DNA of 64,000 nucleotides from an uncultured Clostridia bacterium (GTDB taxonomy: Bacteria > Bacillota > Clostridia > Oscillospirales > Ruminococcaceae): assembly GCA_945873955.1 (NCBI GenBank), contig CAMCFA010000002.1, forward strand, positions 1 to 64,000, in the 5' to 3' direction. This document shows, in pieces, positions 42,284 to 51,019 of the stretch. How positions within the stretch are numbered: position 1 is the first letter of the stretch; each line of letters begins with the position of its first letter. Made by a program: the position numbers and the translations under genes. Under the pieces are notes generated by a model, which saw only the letters and a list, made by a program, of their open reading frames with translations, ran no database searches and had not been told where the DNA came from.

Positions 42284-43567
42284 TTACCTTACTATGATCT
42301 GATCTCTGCCCGGACCTATGCCGAGTATCTTTATCGGGCAGCCGCACAGCTCCTCAAGGCGCTTTACATAAGCCTGCGCCTTTTCGGGAAGCTCCTCAAA
42401 GCTGCGGCAGGCGGAAAGATCGCCCTCGTAGCCCTCAATCTCCTCGTAAATGGGGCTGCACTTTGCCAGCTCCTCCAGAGTTACCGGGAAGTCCTTCAGT
42501 ATCTCGCCGTCGGTGGTCTTGTACGCGGTGCAGACCTTCAGCACCGGGATTCCAGCCAGCGTGTCGAACTTGTTGATAGCAAGAGATGTCAGACCGTTCA
42601 CACGGACAGCGTGCCGCATGATAACCGCGTCGAACCAGCCGGTTCTGCGGGGACGTCCGGTGGTTGTGCCGTACTCGCCGCCGCGCTCCCGGATAAGGTC
42701 GCCGGTTTCATCAAACAGCTCGGTCGGGAACGGACCGTTGCCGACGCGGGTGGTGTAGCTCTTGCCGACGCCTATTACCTCGTCGATCAGCTTAGGTCCT
42801 ACGCCGGTGCCTACGCACGCGCCGCCGGCGATCGGGTGAGATGATGTAACGAACGGATAAGTACCGAAGTCAATGTCGAGCAGAGTAGCCTGCGCGCCCT
42901 CGAACAGCACCTTCTTGCCAGCCTGATAAGCCTCGAAAGCGATAACGGACGCGTCCGCCATGTACTTCGCCAGCTTCTCGCCGTAAGCCTTGTATTCCTC
43001 ATAGATCGCGTCGAGGTCGCACGCTTCCCCGCCGTATACCTTTGTAATTATCAGATTCTTAAGCTCGCCGGTCTCCTTGATCTTCTTCTTGAGTACCTCC
43101 GGGTGAACAAGGTCGTACATACGGATACCGATACGCTCCGCCTTGTCGGTGTAGCAGGGACCGATACCTCTGCCGGTGGTGCCGATATTCACACCGGTCT
43201 GCTTCGCCTTGAATTCCTCAGAGAGCCTGTCAAGCAGTCTGTGCCACGGCATGATGATGTCTGCACGGGCGTCGATACGCAGGTTGTCGCAGGTGACTCC
43301 CCTTGCGTTCATATTTGTAATTTCCTCAAGAAGCACGGACGGATCGACCACAACGCCGCTGCCGATAAGGCACAGCGTTTCGGGGTAGAGAATTCCTGAC
43401 GGGAGCAGGTGCAGCTTATACACCTCGCTGCCGTGAACTACGGTATGACCTGCGTTGTTTCCGCCGCTGGAACGTACCACCACGTCAGCCTTTTCTGCCA
43501 TGATGTCGATGATCTTTCCCTTGCCCTCGTCGCCCCACTGGGTTCCGACAATTACACTTGATGACAT
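42284..43567 (-). CDS. purA: Adenylosuccinate synthetase
   Basis: 427 residues, full length. It makes adenylosuccinate from IMP, aspartate and GTP in AMP synthesis. Signatures: VGTQWGDEGKGKI (GTP loop), NNAGHTVV, the IMP-binding IGTTGRGIGPCYTDK, LFEGAQATLLDIDFGTYPFV, RRTGWFDAV and NKFDTL. The start follows TGAGGATC. Co-directional with ymdB and spoVS, with a good promoter upstream. Confidence 0.97.
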   Translation of the reverse strand: MSSSVIVGTQWGDEGKGKIIDIMAEKADVVVRSSGGNNAGHTVVHGSEVYKLHLLPSGILYPETLCLIGSGVVVDPSVLLEEITNMNARGVTCDNLRIDARADIIMPWHRLLDRLSEEFKAKQTGVNIGTTGRGIGPCYTDKAERIGIRMYDLVHPEVLKKKIKETGELKNLIITKVYGGEACDLDAIYEEYKAYGEKLAKYMADASVIAFEAYQAGKKVLFEGAQATLLDIDFGTYPFVTSSHPIAGGACVGTGVGPKLIDEVIGVGKSYTTRVGNGPFPTELFDETGDLIRERGGEYGTTTGRPRRTGWFDAVIMRHAVRVNGLTSLAINKFDTLAGIPVLKVCTAYKTTDGEILKDFPVTLEELAKCSPIYEEIEGYEGDLSACRSFEELPEKAQAYVKRLEELCGCPIKILGIGPGRDQIIVR

Positions 43568-43644
43568 TTAATGATCCTCATTTCTGAATGTAGAATTGAC
43601 AGGGAACGCAGACCTCTTTGTCTGAACATATTCCCACAAATACT

Positions 43645-43673
43645 ATTATACCACATACACGCCGCGAATTCAA
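43645..43673 (-). promoter_or_regulatory. Promoter of purA
   Basis: On the minus strand TTGAAT (43668-43673), a 17-base spacer and a perfect TATAAT (43645-43650), 78 bases upstream of purA. The leader shows no purine-riboswitch-like conserved core. Confidence 0.7.
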
Positions 43674-43707
43674 GGTGTTTTGTGAATTTTTCTCATCACT
43701 TGAATAG

Positions 43708-43737
43708 AAAAACCGCCCTTGTTAAGAGCGGTTTTTG
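43708..43737 (-). terminator. Terminator of the ECF sigma operon
   Basis: AACCGC/GCGGTT stem (43711-43716 with 43728-43733), extended inside, with a T-run on the minus strand, 18 bases past the sigma-factor stop. Confidence 0.8.
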
Positions 43738-43754
43738 GTATGTATAGCAAAATA

Positions 43755-44297
43755 TTAAATTACACCTTTGTCCGTGAGGAAGCGTTTCAGTTCCGCGCGG
43801 GTGCGGGAAAGCCGGGTCTTGACCGCAGTTTCGGTCATTCCCATGCCCTCTGCGATATCCCTAATTGACAGGTTGAAATAGTACCTCCCGGTGAAGATGT
43901 CACGGTTTTTCTGGTTGCAGCCCCGCAGGAAGTCGTTAAGGCAAGAGGTGATTTCCCGGCGGGAGGACAGGTCGTCCTCGGACACACGGTCGGGTATGAC
44001 GTCCGCAAGCTCGCCGTAAAGCTCCTCGCAGGAGCGCCGCCGCAGCGTGTCGTAGAGGTTCAGCGCGGTGTTGCGGACTATCGCGCAAAGGTATCCGCAC
44101 AGCGACTGCGGACGCTTCGGCGGGATCGCGTTCCACAGCTTCATGTAGCTGCTGCTGACTGCTTCCTCCGCGTCCTCCGGGCGGGTGAGTATTCTCCCGG
44201 CTATCTTCCCGCACAGCCTGCCGTATTTCGTCTGGGTCTCGGCGATAGCCTGCTCGTCCCGTTGGAAATACAGCTCGATTATCTGGTTATCGTCCAT
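43755..44297 (-). CDS. ECF-type RNA polymerase sigma factor
   Basis: 180 residues from the ATG at 44297. Region 2: ELYFQRDEQAIAETQTKYGR, ILTRPEDAEEAVSSSYMKLW, PPKRPQSLCGYLCAIVRNTA. Region 4: RDIFTGRYYFNLSIRDIAEG and MTETAVKTRLSRTRAELKRF. It directs polymerase to its own regulon. Its start overlaps the last 11 bases of the upstream membrane-anchored gene, so the two are made together; the usual order (sigma first, anti-sigma second) is reversed here. Clear family call; regulon unknown. Confidence 0.92.
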   Translation of the reverse strand: MDDNQIIELYFQRDEQAIAETQTKYGRLCGKIAGRILTRPEDAEEAVSSSYMKLWNAIPPKRPQSLCGYLCAIVRNTALNLYDTLRRRSCEELYGELADVIPDRVSEDDLSSRREITSCLNDFLRGCNQKNRDIFTGRYYFNLSIRDIAEGMGMTETAVKTRLSRTRAELKRFLTDKGVI

Positions 44298-46032
44298 CAA
44301 CTTCGACCTCGCTTTCTAACGGGAGATCATCAGACCACGTTATCGGAACAAAGCCTTCCTCACGCACAATGTCGTCGTTGGTGAGCTCACGCTCGGTGAT
44401 CTCTCCCAGCGTCCAGTTAGCGCCCTGCTTCACCAGCTCCTGCGTTACCCAGCAGCTTTCTCCGATAGCGTTGAAAAGCTGATAAGAGAACAGCACCAGC
44501 GTTTCCGACTGCTCCGCGATACGGTAGCCGTCCCAGCCCTCCATATCGGCGGTATAGTTTGCGGCAGAACCGCCTATTTCTATATCCTGCGTGAGCGCCC
44601 GCTCTATCACTGATGCAAGGCTGTCGCCGTCGGGGTTATCGTCGTGCATGAATTTGTAGCGCTCAAGACCCAGCCACGAAATTCGGCAGCTCCCGGCATA
44701 GCCCATAGCACCGCCGGAGCGTTCATATACGGCGGCATATTCATCGCGCTTAGCAAAACCGTTTTCGTCCGGAATATATAGATACATATTCTGAGTTTCG
44801 TCTTCCGGAATATAATATATTCTTCCCTCATCAGACTGCTGACGCATAGCCCAGCCGCCCGTAACTTCAGCTATTCCGGAGCAGGGTTCAGCCGGTGTGA
44901 ATATATCATCTTTATAAATCAGAACAATTGACGGGTACTCATCAGATTCACTGTACCACCAGTCGCTGAAATGCTGCTTGAATAAAGTAAGCCCTTCCTT
45001 TGTCAGCCCGCTGTAAAGCTCAACATCACCGAAATATAGCTTCCCCGACTGAACCGTTGTCATTTCCCATGTACCGCTGTTGTCCCGCTCGAATGTGACA
45101 TCAAAGTACTGCTGCTTTTCGGGGTCTTCTGTCAATACATAAGCCATGCACAACGTCACGCTGTCGTCCGTCTGTTCAAGCAGGAAAACGTTATCAAAGT
45201 CGGGGAATATCGCTCCGCTTCTCGTCCAAAGCTCTGCGTTGCCGCCCTCAAACTGAATGTCTTGCCGTAGCAGAAAATCCGAGTCCACTCCCATTTCACA
45301 GGCAAGCTTTTCAACGCCGAAATAACCCAGCGTATTCCCCTCAACAACCGCTCCGCTGCGGGTGTAGACACCGGTGTATTCATTGTTGCTTGGTAATACG
45401 TCACCGTCCTCCAGCGTCACATTATAGTAATAATACAGCGTATCTTGGTTATACTGCGGCACAAACAGCATATCATAGCCCTCGTTTGTTTTTTGCAGCA
45501 TATAGCAGCCGTCAGAATCCTTGAACATTCCGGCAACGGTGCGCCCGGAGCTGTAACCGAAAAACTCATTCGGCGAATATCCAAGCTGCATAGTCCAGCC
45601 GCCGTCATCTCTCCACGCGCCGTAGAAATACTCCTCAAACAATTCAAGGTCAAATCCTCCGGTTTGCAGTTCAACAGGTTCTTCCGGAATAGACTCTTTT
45701 TTAGACTCCACATAGTCCACCGGGGTATTAGGAACGGTTGACACCTCCGAAGTACCCCCGGCAAGCGGCTGTGTGACCTCCTGCGGCATGGTAACTCCCC
45801 GCAAAATGAACACCCCCGCCGCGACAGCCGCCGCGGTGGAGCTTATGCCTATGATGAACCTCCGGCGGCTTTTCTTACCGTCAGAATAGCTGTATTCCGT
45901 AGGGTCGCTGTCCGGGGAGTATTCGCCGGGTTCCTCGCCGGAGAACTTCGCCCTGCCGAAGCGCTCCGCCGCCGCGTTCACTATGTCCTCGTCAAGGTCG
46001 TCAAGTATCGTTTTCCAGAGATGTGAATTCAT
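44287..46032 (-). CDS. Membrane-anchored partner of the ECF sigma factor (putative anti-sigma/sensor)
   Basis: 581 residues. An acidic cytoplasmic segment (1-55, with DLDEDIVNAAAERFGRAKFS), then KKSRRR and one membrane helix (about 57-80), then a large extracytoplasmic part. The first segment is the size of a sigma-binding domain, but no zinc anti-sigma motif (HxxxCxxC) is present. The outer part contains an internal duplication: YTGVYTRSGAVVEGNTLGYF...EKLACEMG and YAAVYERSGGAMGYAGSCRI...LERYKF, each followed by a DIQFEGG/DIEIGG strand. Coupling to the sigma gene and an ECF-like promoter upstream make an anti-sigma or sensor role likely, but this is inference. Confidence 0.7.
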   Translation of the reverse strand: MNSHLWKTILDDLDEDIVNAAAERFGRAKFSGEEPGEYSPDSDPTEYSYSDGKKSRRRFIIGISSTAAAVAAGVFILRGVTMPQEVTQPLAGGTSEVSTVPNTPVDYVESKKESIPEEPVELQTGGFDLELFEEYFYGAWRDDGGWTMQLGYSPNEFFGYSSGRTVAGMFKDSDGCYMLQKTNEGYDMLFVPQYNQDTLYYYYNVTLEDGDVLPSNNEYTGVYTRSGAVVEGNTLGYFGVEKLACEMGVDSDFLLRQDIQFEGGNAELWTRSGAIFPDFDNVFLLEQTDDSVTLCMAYVLTEDPEKQQYFDVTFERDNSGTWEMTTVQSGKLYFGDVELYSGLTKEGLTLFKQHFSDWWYSESDEYPSIVLIYKDDIFTPAEPCSGIAEVTGGWAMRQQSDEGRIYYIPEDETQNMYLYIPDENGFAKRDEYAAVYERSGGAMGYAGSCRISWLGLERYKFMHDDNPDGDSLASVIERALTQDIEIGGSAANYTADMEGWDGYRIAEQSETLVLFSYQLFNAIGESCWVTQELVKQGANWTLGEITERELTNDDIVREEGFVPITWSDDLPLESEVEVDGR

Positions 46033-46068
46033 AATTACCTGCCTTTCTGCGTAGTCCTGTGTCTTTCT

Positions 46069-46102
46069 ACTAATATAACAGGCGGAGTGCGCAAAAGGTT
46101 AC
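46069..46102 (-). promoter_or_regulatory. ECF-type promoter, probably autoregulated
   Basis: On the minus strand GTAACCTTTT (46093-46102) carries the AAC motif of ECF -35 elements, followed after a CG-rich spacer by TGTTATATTAG (about 46069-46079), 37 bases upstream of the anti-sigma-like start. No sigma-A hexamers are visible. Confidence 0.5.
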
Positions 46103-46112
46103 ATTTATACAT

Positions 46113-46146
46113 AAAAAAATCGGGCTGACCGAAAAATCAGCCCGAT
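46113..46146 (-). terminator. Terminator of the transketolase operon
   Basis: 10-bp perfect stem ATCGGGCTGA/TCAGCCCGAT (46119-46128 with 46137-46146) followed on the minus strand by seven T; 15 bases past the stop. Confidence 0.88.
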
Positions 46147-46160
46147 ATCCTCAACAATAA

Positions 46161-47096
46161 TTATCTTCCGAGAGCCGCCTTAGTAACTGCCACAATGTTC
46201 TCAGCGCACAGACCGAACTCCTTGAGCAGGTCTACCGCCGGACCGGAGTGACCGTAAACGTCCTTTACGCCGATCTTGATGACGGGTACGGGGCATTCCT
46301 CGGTGACAACGTCAGCCACCGCAGAGCCAAGACCGCCGATAACGCTGTGCTCCTCAACGGTGATGATCTTGCCGGTCTCCTTTGCCGCCTTGACAATGAT
46401 CTCGCGGTCAATGGGCTTTATGGTATGGATATTGATTATGCGCGCGTCAATGCCCTGCTCTGCAAGAGCCTTGCCGGCTTCGATAGCTTCTGCAACCATA
46501 AGTCCGGTTGCGACGATAGTAACGTCCTTGCCGTCCTTGAGCTGGATCCCCTTGCCTACCTCAAACTTGTAGGTCGCCGGGTCGTTGAATATCGGAGCGG
46601 CAAGTCTGCCGAAGCGCATGTAGGTCGGTCCTACATAATCAGCCATAGCCAGTACAGCCGCCTTTGCTTCAACATCATCAGCGGGGTTGATGACGGTCAT
46701 TCCGGGGATAGCGCGCATGAGAGCGATATCCTCGTTGCACTGGTGGGAAGCGCCGTCCTCGCCGACGGAAATACCGGCATGGGTAGCGCCGATCTTAACG
46801 TTCAAGTGGGGGTATCCTATACTGTTGCGCACGATCTCAAATGCTCTGCCCGCCGCGAACATCGCGAATGAGCTTGCGAACACCAGCTTGCCGGTGCTTG
46901 CGATACCTGCCGCAACGCCCATCATATTAGCCTCTGCGATACCGCAGTCAAAGAATCTGTCGGGATATGCCTTCTTAAAAGTACCGGTCTTGGTAGCCGC
47001 CGCAAGGTCTGCGTCCAGCACAACAAGGTCGGGGCGCTTTTCGGCGAGCATTACGAGGGCTTCGCCGTAGCTGTCACGGGTTGCTTTCTTTTCCAT
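46161..47096 (-). CDS. Transketolase, C-terminal subunit
   Basis: 311 residues: the pyrimidine-binding and C-terminal domains of transketolase as a separate chain. Segments: RDSYGEALVMLAEKRPDLVV, LDADLAAATKT, FDCGIAEANMMGVAAGIAST, GATHAGISVGEDGASHQ and the C-terminal VTVEEHSVIGGLGSAV. It pairs with the 282-residue N-terminal subunit encoded 22 bases upstream to move two-carbon units in the pentose phosphate pathway. Split transketolases are usual in Clostridia. Confidence 0.95.
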   Translation of the reverse strand: MEKKATRDSYGEALVMLAEKRPDLVVLDADLAAATKTGTFKKAYPDRFFDCGIAEANMMGVAAGIASTGKLVFASSFAMFAAGRAFEIVRNSIGYPHLNVKIGATHAGISVGEDGASHQCNEDIALMRAIPGMTVINPADDVEAKAAVLAMADYVGPTYMRFGRLAAPIFNDPATYKFEVGKGIQLKDGKDVTIVATGLMVAEAIEAGKALAEQGIDARIINIHTIKPIDREIIVKAAKETGKIITVEEHSVIGGLGSAVADVVTEECPVPVIKIGVKDVYGHSGPAVDLLKEFGLCAENIVAVTKAALGR

Positions 47097-47118
47097 ATCT
47101 GAAATGTTCCTTTCGATT

Positions 47119-47967
47119 TTAGTTATTCTCGAGCGCTGCCAGATGATCGGACAGCTCCTTCATTGCGACTGCGTATTCCTCGTCGTTGGGAGCCTTGCCG
47201 TGCCAGCCTACCTGATTCTCCATAAAGGAAACGCCCTTGCCCTTGACCGACTTCTGAATGATGACTGTCGGCTTGTTGAGTACAGTTTCAGCCTCGTTGA
47301 ACGCCTTTTCCAGCTTGTCGAAGTCGTGAGCGTCGTCAACGTTGATAACATGCCAGCCGAACGCCTTGAACTTCTCGTCGATAGGATAGGGGGACATTAC
47401 CTCGTCGATCTTGCCGTCGATCTGAAGCCCGTTGTTATCCACAACAGCCACCAGATTGTCAAGCTGATAGTGAGCCGCGAACATCGCAGCCTCCCAGACC
47501 TGACCTTCCTCGATCTCGCCGTCGCCAAGTACCGCGTAAACCTTGTAGATCTCGTTGGATATCTTGCCGGAAAGCGCCATGCCGCAGGCGGTGGAAATGC
47601 CCTGTCCGAGAGAGCCGGTGCTCATGTCGATACCCGGCAGCTTGCCCATAGAGGGGTGTCCCTGAAGCCGTGAGCCGATCTTACGCAGGGTCTTGAGCTC
47701 CTCCGCCGGGAAGAAGCCGCGCTCCGCCAGCACTGCGTACAGCGCGGGAGCTGTATGACCCTTTGAAAGAACCAGTCTGTCCCTTTCAGGCATATCGGGG
47801 TTCTTCGGGTCAACGTTCATGCGGTGCATGTAAAGGTAAGTCAGTGTGTCAGCCACGGAAAGCGATCCGCCCGGGTGACCAGCTTTAGCGCTGTGAACTC
47901 CCTCGATCACGCCCATTCTGACCTTTGTTGCAGCTATTTCAAGCTGCTTTTTCAGTAATGCGTCCAT
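47119..47967 (-). CDS. Transketolase, N-terminal (thiamine diphosphate) subunit
   Basis: 282 residues behind AGGAGG. The thiamine diphosphate-binding motif is intact: GDGEIEEGQVWEAAMFAAHY with LVAVVDNNGLQIDG. Other family segments are AGHPGGSLSVADTLTYLYMH, DRLVLSKGHTAPALYAVLAE and GSLGQGISTACGMAL. The length is that of TktA-type subunits of split enzymes. First gene of the pair. Confidence 0.95.
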   Translation of the reverse strand: MDALLKKQLEIAATKVRMGVIEGVHSAKAGHPGGSLSVADTLTYLYMHRMNVDPKNPDMPERDRLVLSKGHTAPALYAVLAERGFFPAEELKTLRKIGSRLQGHPSMGKLPGIDMSTGSLGQGISTACGMALSGKISNEIYKVYAVLGDGEIEEGQVWEAAMFAAHYQLDNLVAVVDNNGLQIDGKIDEVMSPYPIDEKFKAFGWHVINVDDAHDFDKLEKAFNEAETVLNKPTVIIQKSVKGKGVSFMENQVGWHGKAPNDEEYAVAMKELSDHLAALENN

Positions 47968-48008
47968 ATAGACCTCCTGTAATTTTTGTGGCTTTCGCCT
48001 TATTATCT

Positions 48009-48017
48009 ATTATATCA
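48009..48017 (-). promoter_or_regulatory. Extended -10 promoter of the transketolase pair
   Basis: TGATATAAT on the minus strand gives a TG-extended perfect -10 about 42 bases upstream of the start at 47967. No good -35 is seen at 17 bases, which extended -10 promoters tolerate. Confidence 0.5.
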
Positions 48018-48052
48018 AGCGGTTGCCCGCCTAATCGCCGATCAAGCTATTT

Positions 48053-48505
48053 TTAATGCCCTATAATGCTGTCCGGGAACGGCACGTCGCCATACACCTC
48101 CACTACATAGCAGCCGTCGCTTTCATACGGCATTTCAAGCTCCCTGTTCCAGCGGTCGAGCTTGTACTCCGGTATCTCCTCGGTCAGCGAGGTTATCTGG
48201 TAGTTGTCGCCGTTCGTCCGGTATTCAAGGTCGCTCCGGTTTGCTGCTTTCACCAGAACCGTCGAGCGCACCTCTGTGTGGTTGCCCGTGCCGGAGGTGT
48301 TCCCCACAAATGTCACGTTGTCCAGAACCTCGATATCCGCGCTGTTGCTATAACCGTTCATTACGCTCTGCGTGTGGAGGATTCCGCTAATATTATTCAC
48401 CGCAGCGCAGAAAAACTCCCACAGAATAAACAGAACCAGCAGAGCAAACGGCAGGCACAGCAGTACAATGCCTGTGATTTTCAGCCCGCGGACAGCCTTT
48501 TTCAT
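48053..48505 (-). CDS. Membrane-anchored small protein, function unknown
   Basis: 150 residues from the ATG at 48505 (GGAGG 7 bases upstream; an upstream extension lacks a site). One N-terminal membrane helix (about 9-33, GIVLLCLPFALLVLFILWEF) follows a basic start, then an outer domain of about 110 residues with Thr/Asn-rich strands (VTFVGNTSGTGNHTEVRSTV). No family is recognised. Last gene of the run descending from rluD and the HAD gene. Confidence 0.6.
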   Translation of the reverse strand: MKKAVRGLKITGIVLLCLPFALLVLFILWEFFCAAVNNISGILHTQSVMNGYSNSADIEVLDNVTFVGNTSGTGNHTEVRSTVLVKAANRSDLEYRTNGDNYQITSLTEEIPEYKLDRWNRELEMPYESDGCYVVEVYGDVPFPDSIIGH

Positions 48506-48543
48506 TATGAATCCTCCATAATCGTCAAGGGCGCGCTGCATTA

Positions 48544-48678
48544 TCAGTTCTTTTCAATCACAGCATAAACGCCGCCCTCGGCAACCGCAACCATGCTGAC
48601 CAGCCGCCAGCCCTCCTCAAACATTGTGTTAAGCTCGTCCATATCCAAATCGCTTTGAATGTAAACCATCATCTGCAT
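48544..48678 (-). CDS. 44-residue protein, small unannotated-size gene
   Basis: Starts at the ATG at 48678, 5 bases after the HAD hydrolase stop, and ends with TGA at 48544. It reads MQMMVYIQSDLDMDELNTMF then EEGWRLVSMVAVAEGGVYAV and IEKN. The LN.M..EGWRLVSM...GGVYAVIE pattern resembles small DUF4177-type proteins (EGWELVSV). The ribosome site AAAGG is 12 bases away, somewhat far, so coupling to the HAD gene is likely. Supported by operon position and protein-like composition; function unknown. Confidence 0.6.
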   Translation of the reverse strand: MQMMVYIQSDLDMDELNTMFEEGWRLVSMVAVAEGGVYAVIEKN

Positions 48679-48683
48679 AGTTT

Positions 48684-49490
48684 TCACAACCTTTCAATAT
48701 AGTCGATAAGCTGCGCCATTGCGCCGGAATTATTGTCGCACAGCAGGATATCCGCGCCCGCCTTGACTTCCGGCTGCGCGGAAGCTACCGCCGCGCCGAG
48801 GTCAGCCTGCTTTATCATGGCGAGGTCGTTCATAAAATCCCCCGCCGCCACGGTGAACCTGTCCTCCGCGCCGACAAGACGTATCAGCTCCTTGAATCCC
48901 GCGGACTTGTCAATGCCCTTCGGCAGACATTCAAAGAACATCGGCGCAGAGCGCACCCACTGTACTCCCTGTAAATCCGGGCATTCCCGCACGAACCTCT
49001 CCAGCCCGTCCATTTTCTCCGGCGGGTAGGCGAACAGAACTTTCAGCCAGCCGCCTGCCGGGATTTCTGCCAGCGGTCTGATGTCCGGCTGAACTTTCTC
49101 CAAGTCAAGGTGCCACTGCTCCGTTTCGTTGAGAAACGGCACGAACACCGTATGCTCCTGCAAGACCTCCACCCCGACGTCCGGGAAGCGCTCTGCAATG
49201 CGGTTTATGATGTCCGCCGCCTGCTCGCCGATCTCGCACCGCCACAGGAATTTGTCCTGCCTGAAGTCGAACACCGCCGCGCCGTTGAACAGCACCGCCG
49301 GAGTATCCAGCGTCAGTTTCTCCGCGATAGAACGCGCCATTGAGTACCCGCGCCCGGTAGCCATTGTGAATATCCCGCCGCCGTCACGGAAACGGTTTAT
49401 CGCCGCCAGATCCTCCGGCAGGATACGCTTGTCGTCGGTGAGAAGCGTTCCGTCAAGGTCGGTCATTAATATTACTTTGCTGAAATCCAT
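48684..49490 (-). CDS. Cof-type HAD hydrolase
   Basis: 268 residues. HAD motif I with the nucleophile DLDGTLL, motif II (TMATGRGYS), motif III Lys (KGIDKSAGFKEL) and motif IV (AAGDFMNDLAMIKQADLGAA) are intact, with a type IIB cap of about 110 residues. This is a phosphatase acting on sugar phosphates or similar small metabolites; the substrate is unpredictable. The ribosome site lies in the end of rluD, one base downstream of which the gene begins. Confidence 0.92.
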   Translation of the reverse strand: MDFSKVILMTDLDGTLLTDDKRILPEDLAAINRFRDGGGIFTMATGRGYSMARSIAEKLTLDTPAVLFNGAAVFDFRQDKFLWRCEIGEQAADIINRIAERFPDVGVEVLQEHTVFVPFLNETEQWHLDLEKVQPDIRPLAEIPAGGWLKVLFAYPPEKMDGLERFVRECPDLQGVQWVRSAPMFFECLPKGIDKSAGFKELIRLVGAEDRFTVAAGDFMNDLAMIKQADLGAAVASAQPEVKAGADILLCDNNSGAMAQLIDYIERL

Positions 49491-49491
49491 A

Positions 49492-50388
49492 TCAGCCCTC
49501 TATACTCTTTAAAAATTTCTTAAAATAATCCGGAAGCTCACTGTCGAACTCCATATATTCCCCGGTGCGCGGGTGGACAAAGCCTATCTTCTTCGCGTGG
49601 AGACACTGCCCCTCCAGCCACGCGGGCTTGCCGTTACCGTAGACCGGGTCGCCGGCTACCGGGTGTCCGAGGTACGCCATGTGCACCCTTATTTGATGAG
49701 TGCGCCCGGTTTCCAGCCTTACGAGCAGGTGGGTGTACCCGGCGAATCGCTCCAGCACGAAGTAATGCGTTACCGCCTCCCGCGAATTATCAAGGGTGAC
49801 GCACATCTTCTTGCGGTCGGTCTTGTGACGTCCTATCGGGGCGTTCACCGTGCCGTCCTCTTTTATCGCGCCGCACACCACCGTTTCGTACTCCCGGGTG
49901 AAGCTGTGCGCCTTTATCTGCTCCGACAGCGCAAGGTGCGCCATATCGTTCTTCGCGACCATGAGCAGACCGCTTGTGTCCTTGTCGATACGGTGGACTA
50001 TCCCCGGACGTATCTCGCCGTTTATCCCGGAAAGACTGTCCCCGCAGTGGAACATCAGCGCGTTCACCAGCGTGCCGGAATAATGCCCCGCCGCCGGGTG
50101 GACTACCATTCCCTTTGGCTTGTTCACCACCAGCAGGTCGCCGTCCTCGTAGACTATCTCAAGCGGGATATCCTCCGGCAGAATGTCGGCGCTCTGCGGC
50201 TCGGGAAGTGTTATCTCCACCAGTGCGCCCGCCGGGGGAATGTCCTTTTTCCCGCAGGCTGCGCCGTTCACCAGCACGTTTCCCTGCTCTATGAGCTTCA
50301 CAGCGGCGCTGCGGGACAGCTCCGTGCCGTCCGCGATCAGCTTGTCAAGGCGCGCTCCTCCGGGAGCGGTAAGCTCAATCGTTTCCAT
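49492..50388 (-). CDS. RluD-like 23S rRNA pseudouridine synthase
   Basis: 298 residues. An N-terminal S4 domain (ARLDKLIADGTELSRSAAVK, VLVNG) is followed by the RluA-type catalytic domain: VVNKPKGMVVHPA, the active-site Asp in GIVHRIDKDTSGLLMVAK, and the conserved LLVRLETGRTHQIRVHMAYL. It converts uridines in 23S rRNA to pseudouridine. Overlaps the end of lspA by 14 bases; lspA-rluD is a common pairing. Confidence 0.93.
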   Translation of the reverse strand: METIELTAPGGARLDKLIADGTELSRSAAVKLIEQGNVLVNGAACGKKDIPPAGALVEITLPEPQSADILPEDIPLEIVYEDGDLLVVNKPKGMVVHPAAGHYSGTLVNALMFHCGDSLSGINGEIRPGIVHRIDKDTSGLLMVAKNDMAHLALSEQIKAHSFTREYETVVCGAIKEDGTVNAPIGRHKTDRKKMCVTLDNSREAVTHYFVLERFAGYTHLLVRLETGRTHQIRVHMAYLGHPVAGDPVYGNGKPAWLEGQCLHAKKIGFVHPRTGEYMEFDSELPDYFKKFLKSIEG

Positions 50389-50947
50389 TGCTGCGGGGTT
50401 CTCCCTCGTCGGCGGTGTTTTCCGGCGGGGCGGACTTCTTCGCTTTTTTCGCCTTGGAGTCCTTTATCTCGTCAATAACCACGAACAGGCACAGCAGGAT
50501 CCCTCCCACAACCGCGCAGATATCCGCGAAATTGAAGATAGGGAAGTTGATCAGCCGCACGTCGATGAAATCCACCACGCTGCCGCCGTTGAACAGCCTG
50601 TCCACAAGATTCCCCAGACCGCCGCCGATTATCAGCGCCACTGATACGACATAGGGTGCGCGGTGTATCTTCTTCATCAGAAGCCCAACGATAAGCGCGA
50701 TTATGACGATAGATGTCACCGCAATGAGGAAAATGGTCTTGTCCTCCATCATGCTGAACGCTGCGCCCTCGTTGGTGCAATAGTAGAGGTTCAGCACCTC
50801 TGTGTCGCCGATTTTGATGAGATTTATTACTGTGTTCTTCTCCATGTTTGAATAAACCAGCCACTTGGTGAACTGATCTATCCCCACCAGCAGCGCCGCC
50901 AGAAGCAGAGCGGCGTACTGCCTGTACTTACTAAGAATCGATTTCAT
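50375..50947 (-). CDS. lspA: Lipoprotein signal peptidase
   Basis: 190 residues from the ATG at 50947. Four membrane helices; catalytic aspartates are in GNLVDRLFNGG and FNFADICAVVGG, with the LspA motif ALLVGIDQFTKWLV at the start and YYCTNEGAAFSM. It removes signal peptides from prolipoproteins, such as the four lipoproteins in this window. The charged tail after residue 160 is longer than usual. It lies just downstream of an ileS terminator, so expression may depend on read-through. Confidence 0.93.
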   Translation of the reverse strand: MKSILSKYRQYAALLLAALLVGIDQFTKWLVYSNMEKNTVINLIKIGDTEVLNLYYCTNEGAAFSMMEDKTIFLIAVTSIVIIALIVGLLMKKIHRAPYVVSVALIIGGGLGNLVDRLFNGGSVVDFIDVRLINFPIFNFADICAVVGGILLCLFVVIDEIKDSKAKKAKKSAPPENTADEGEPRSNGND

Positions 50948-50972
50948 ATACAAACTTTCTATCCGTAATCAC

Positions 50973-51008
50973 AAAAAGGCAGGAAAGGGATATTATCCCT
51001 CCCCTGCC
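50973..51008 (-). terminator. Terminator after ileS
   Basis: GGCAGG...CCTGCC outer stem and GGGAT/ATCCC inner stem (50978-51008), then five T on the minus strand. It lies 12 bases past the ileS stop and separates ileS from lspA. Confidence 0.75.
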
Positions 51009-51019
51009 GGAATTGCATA

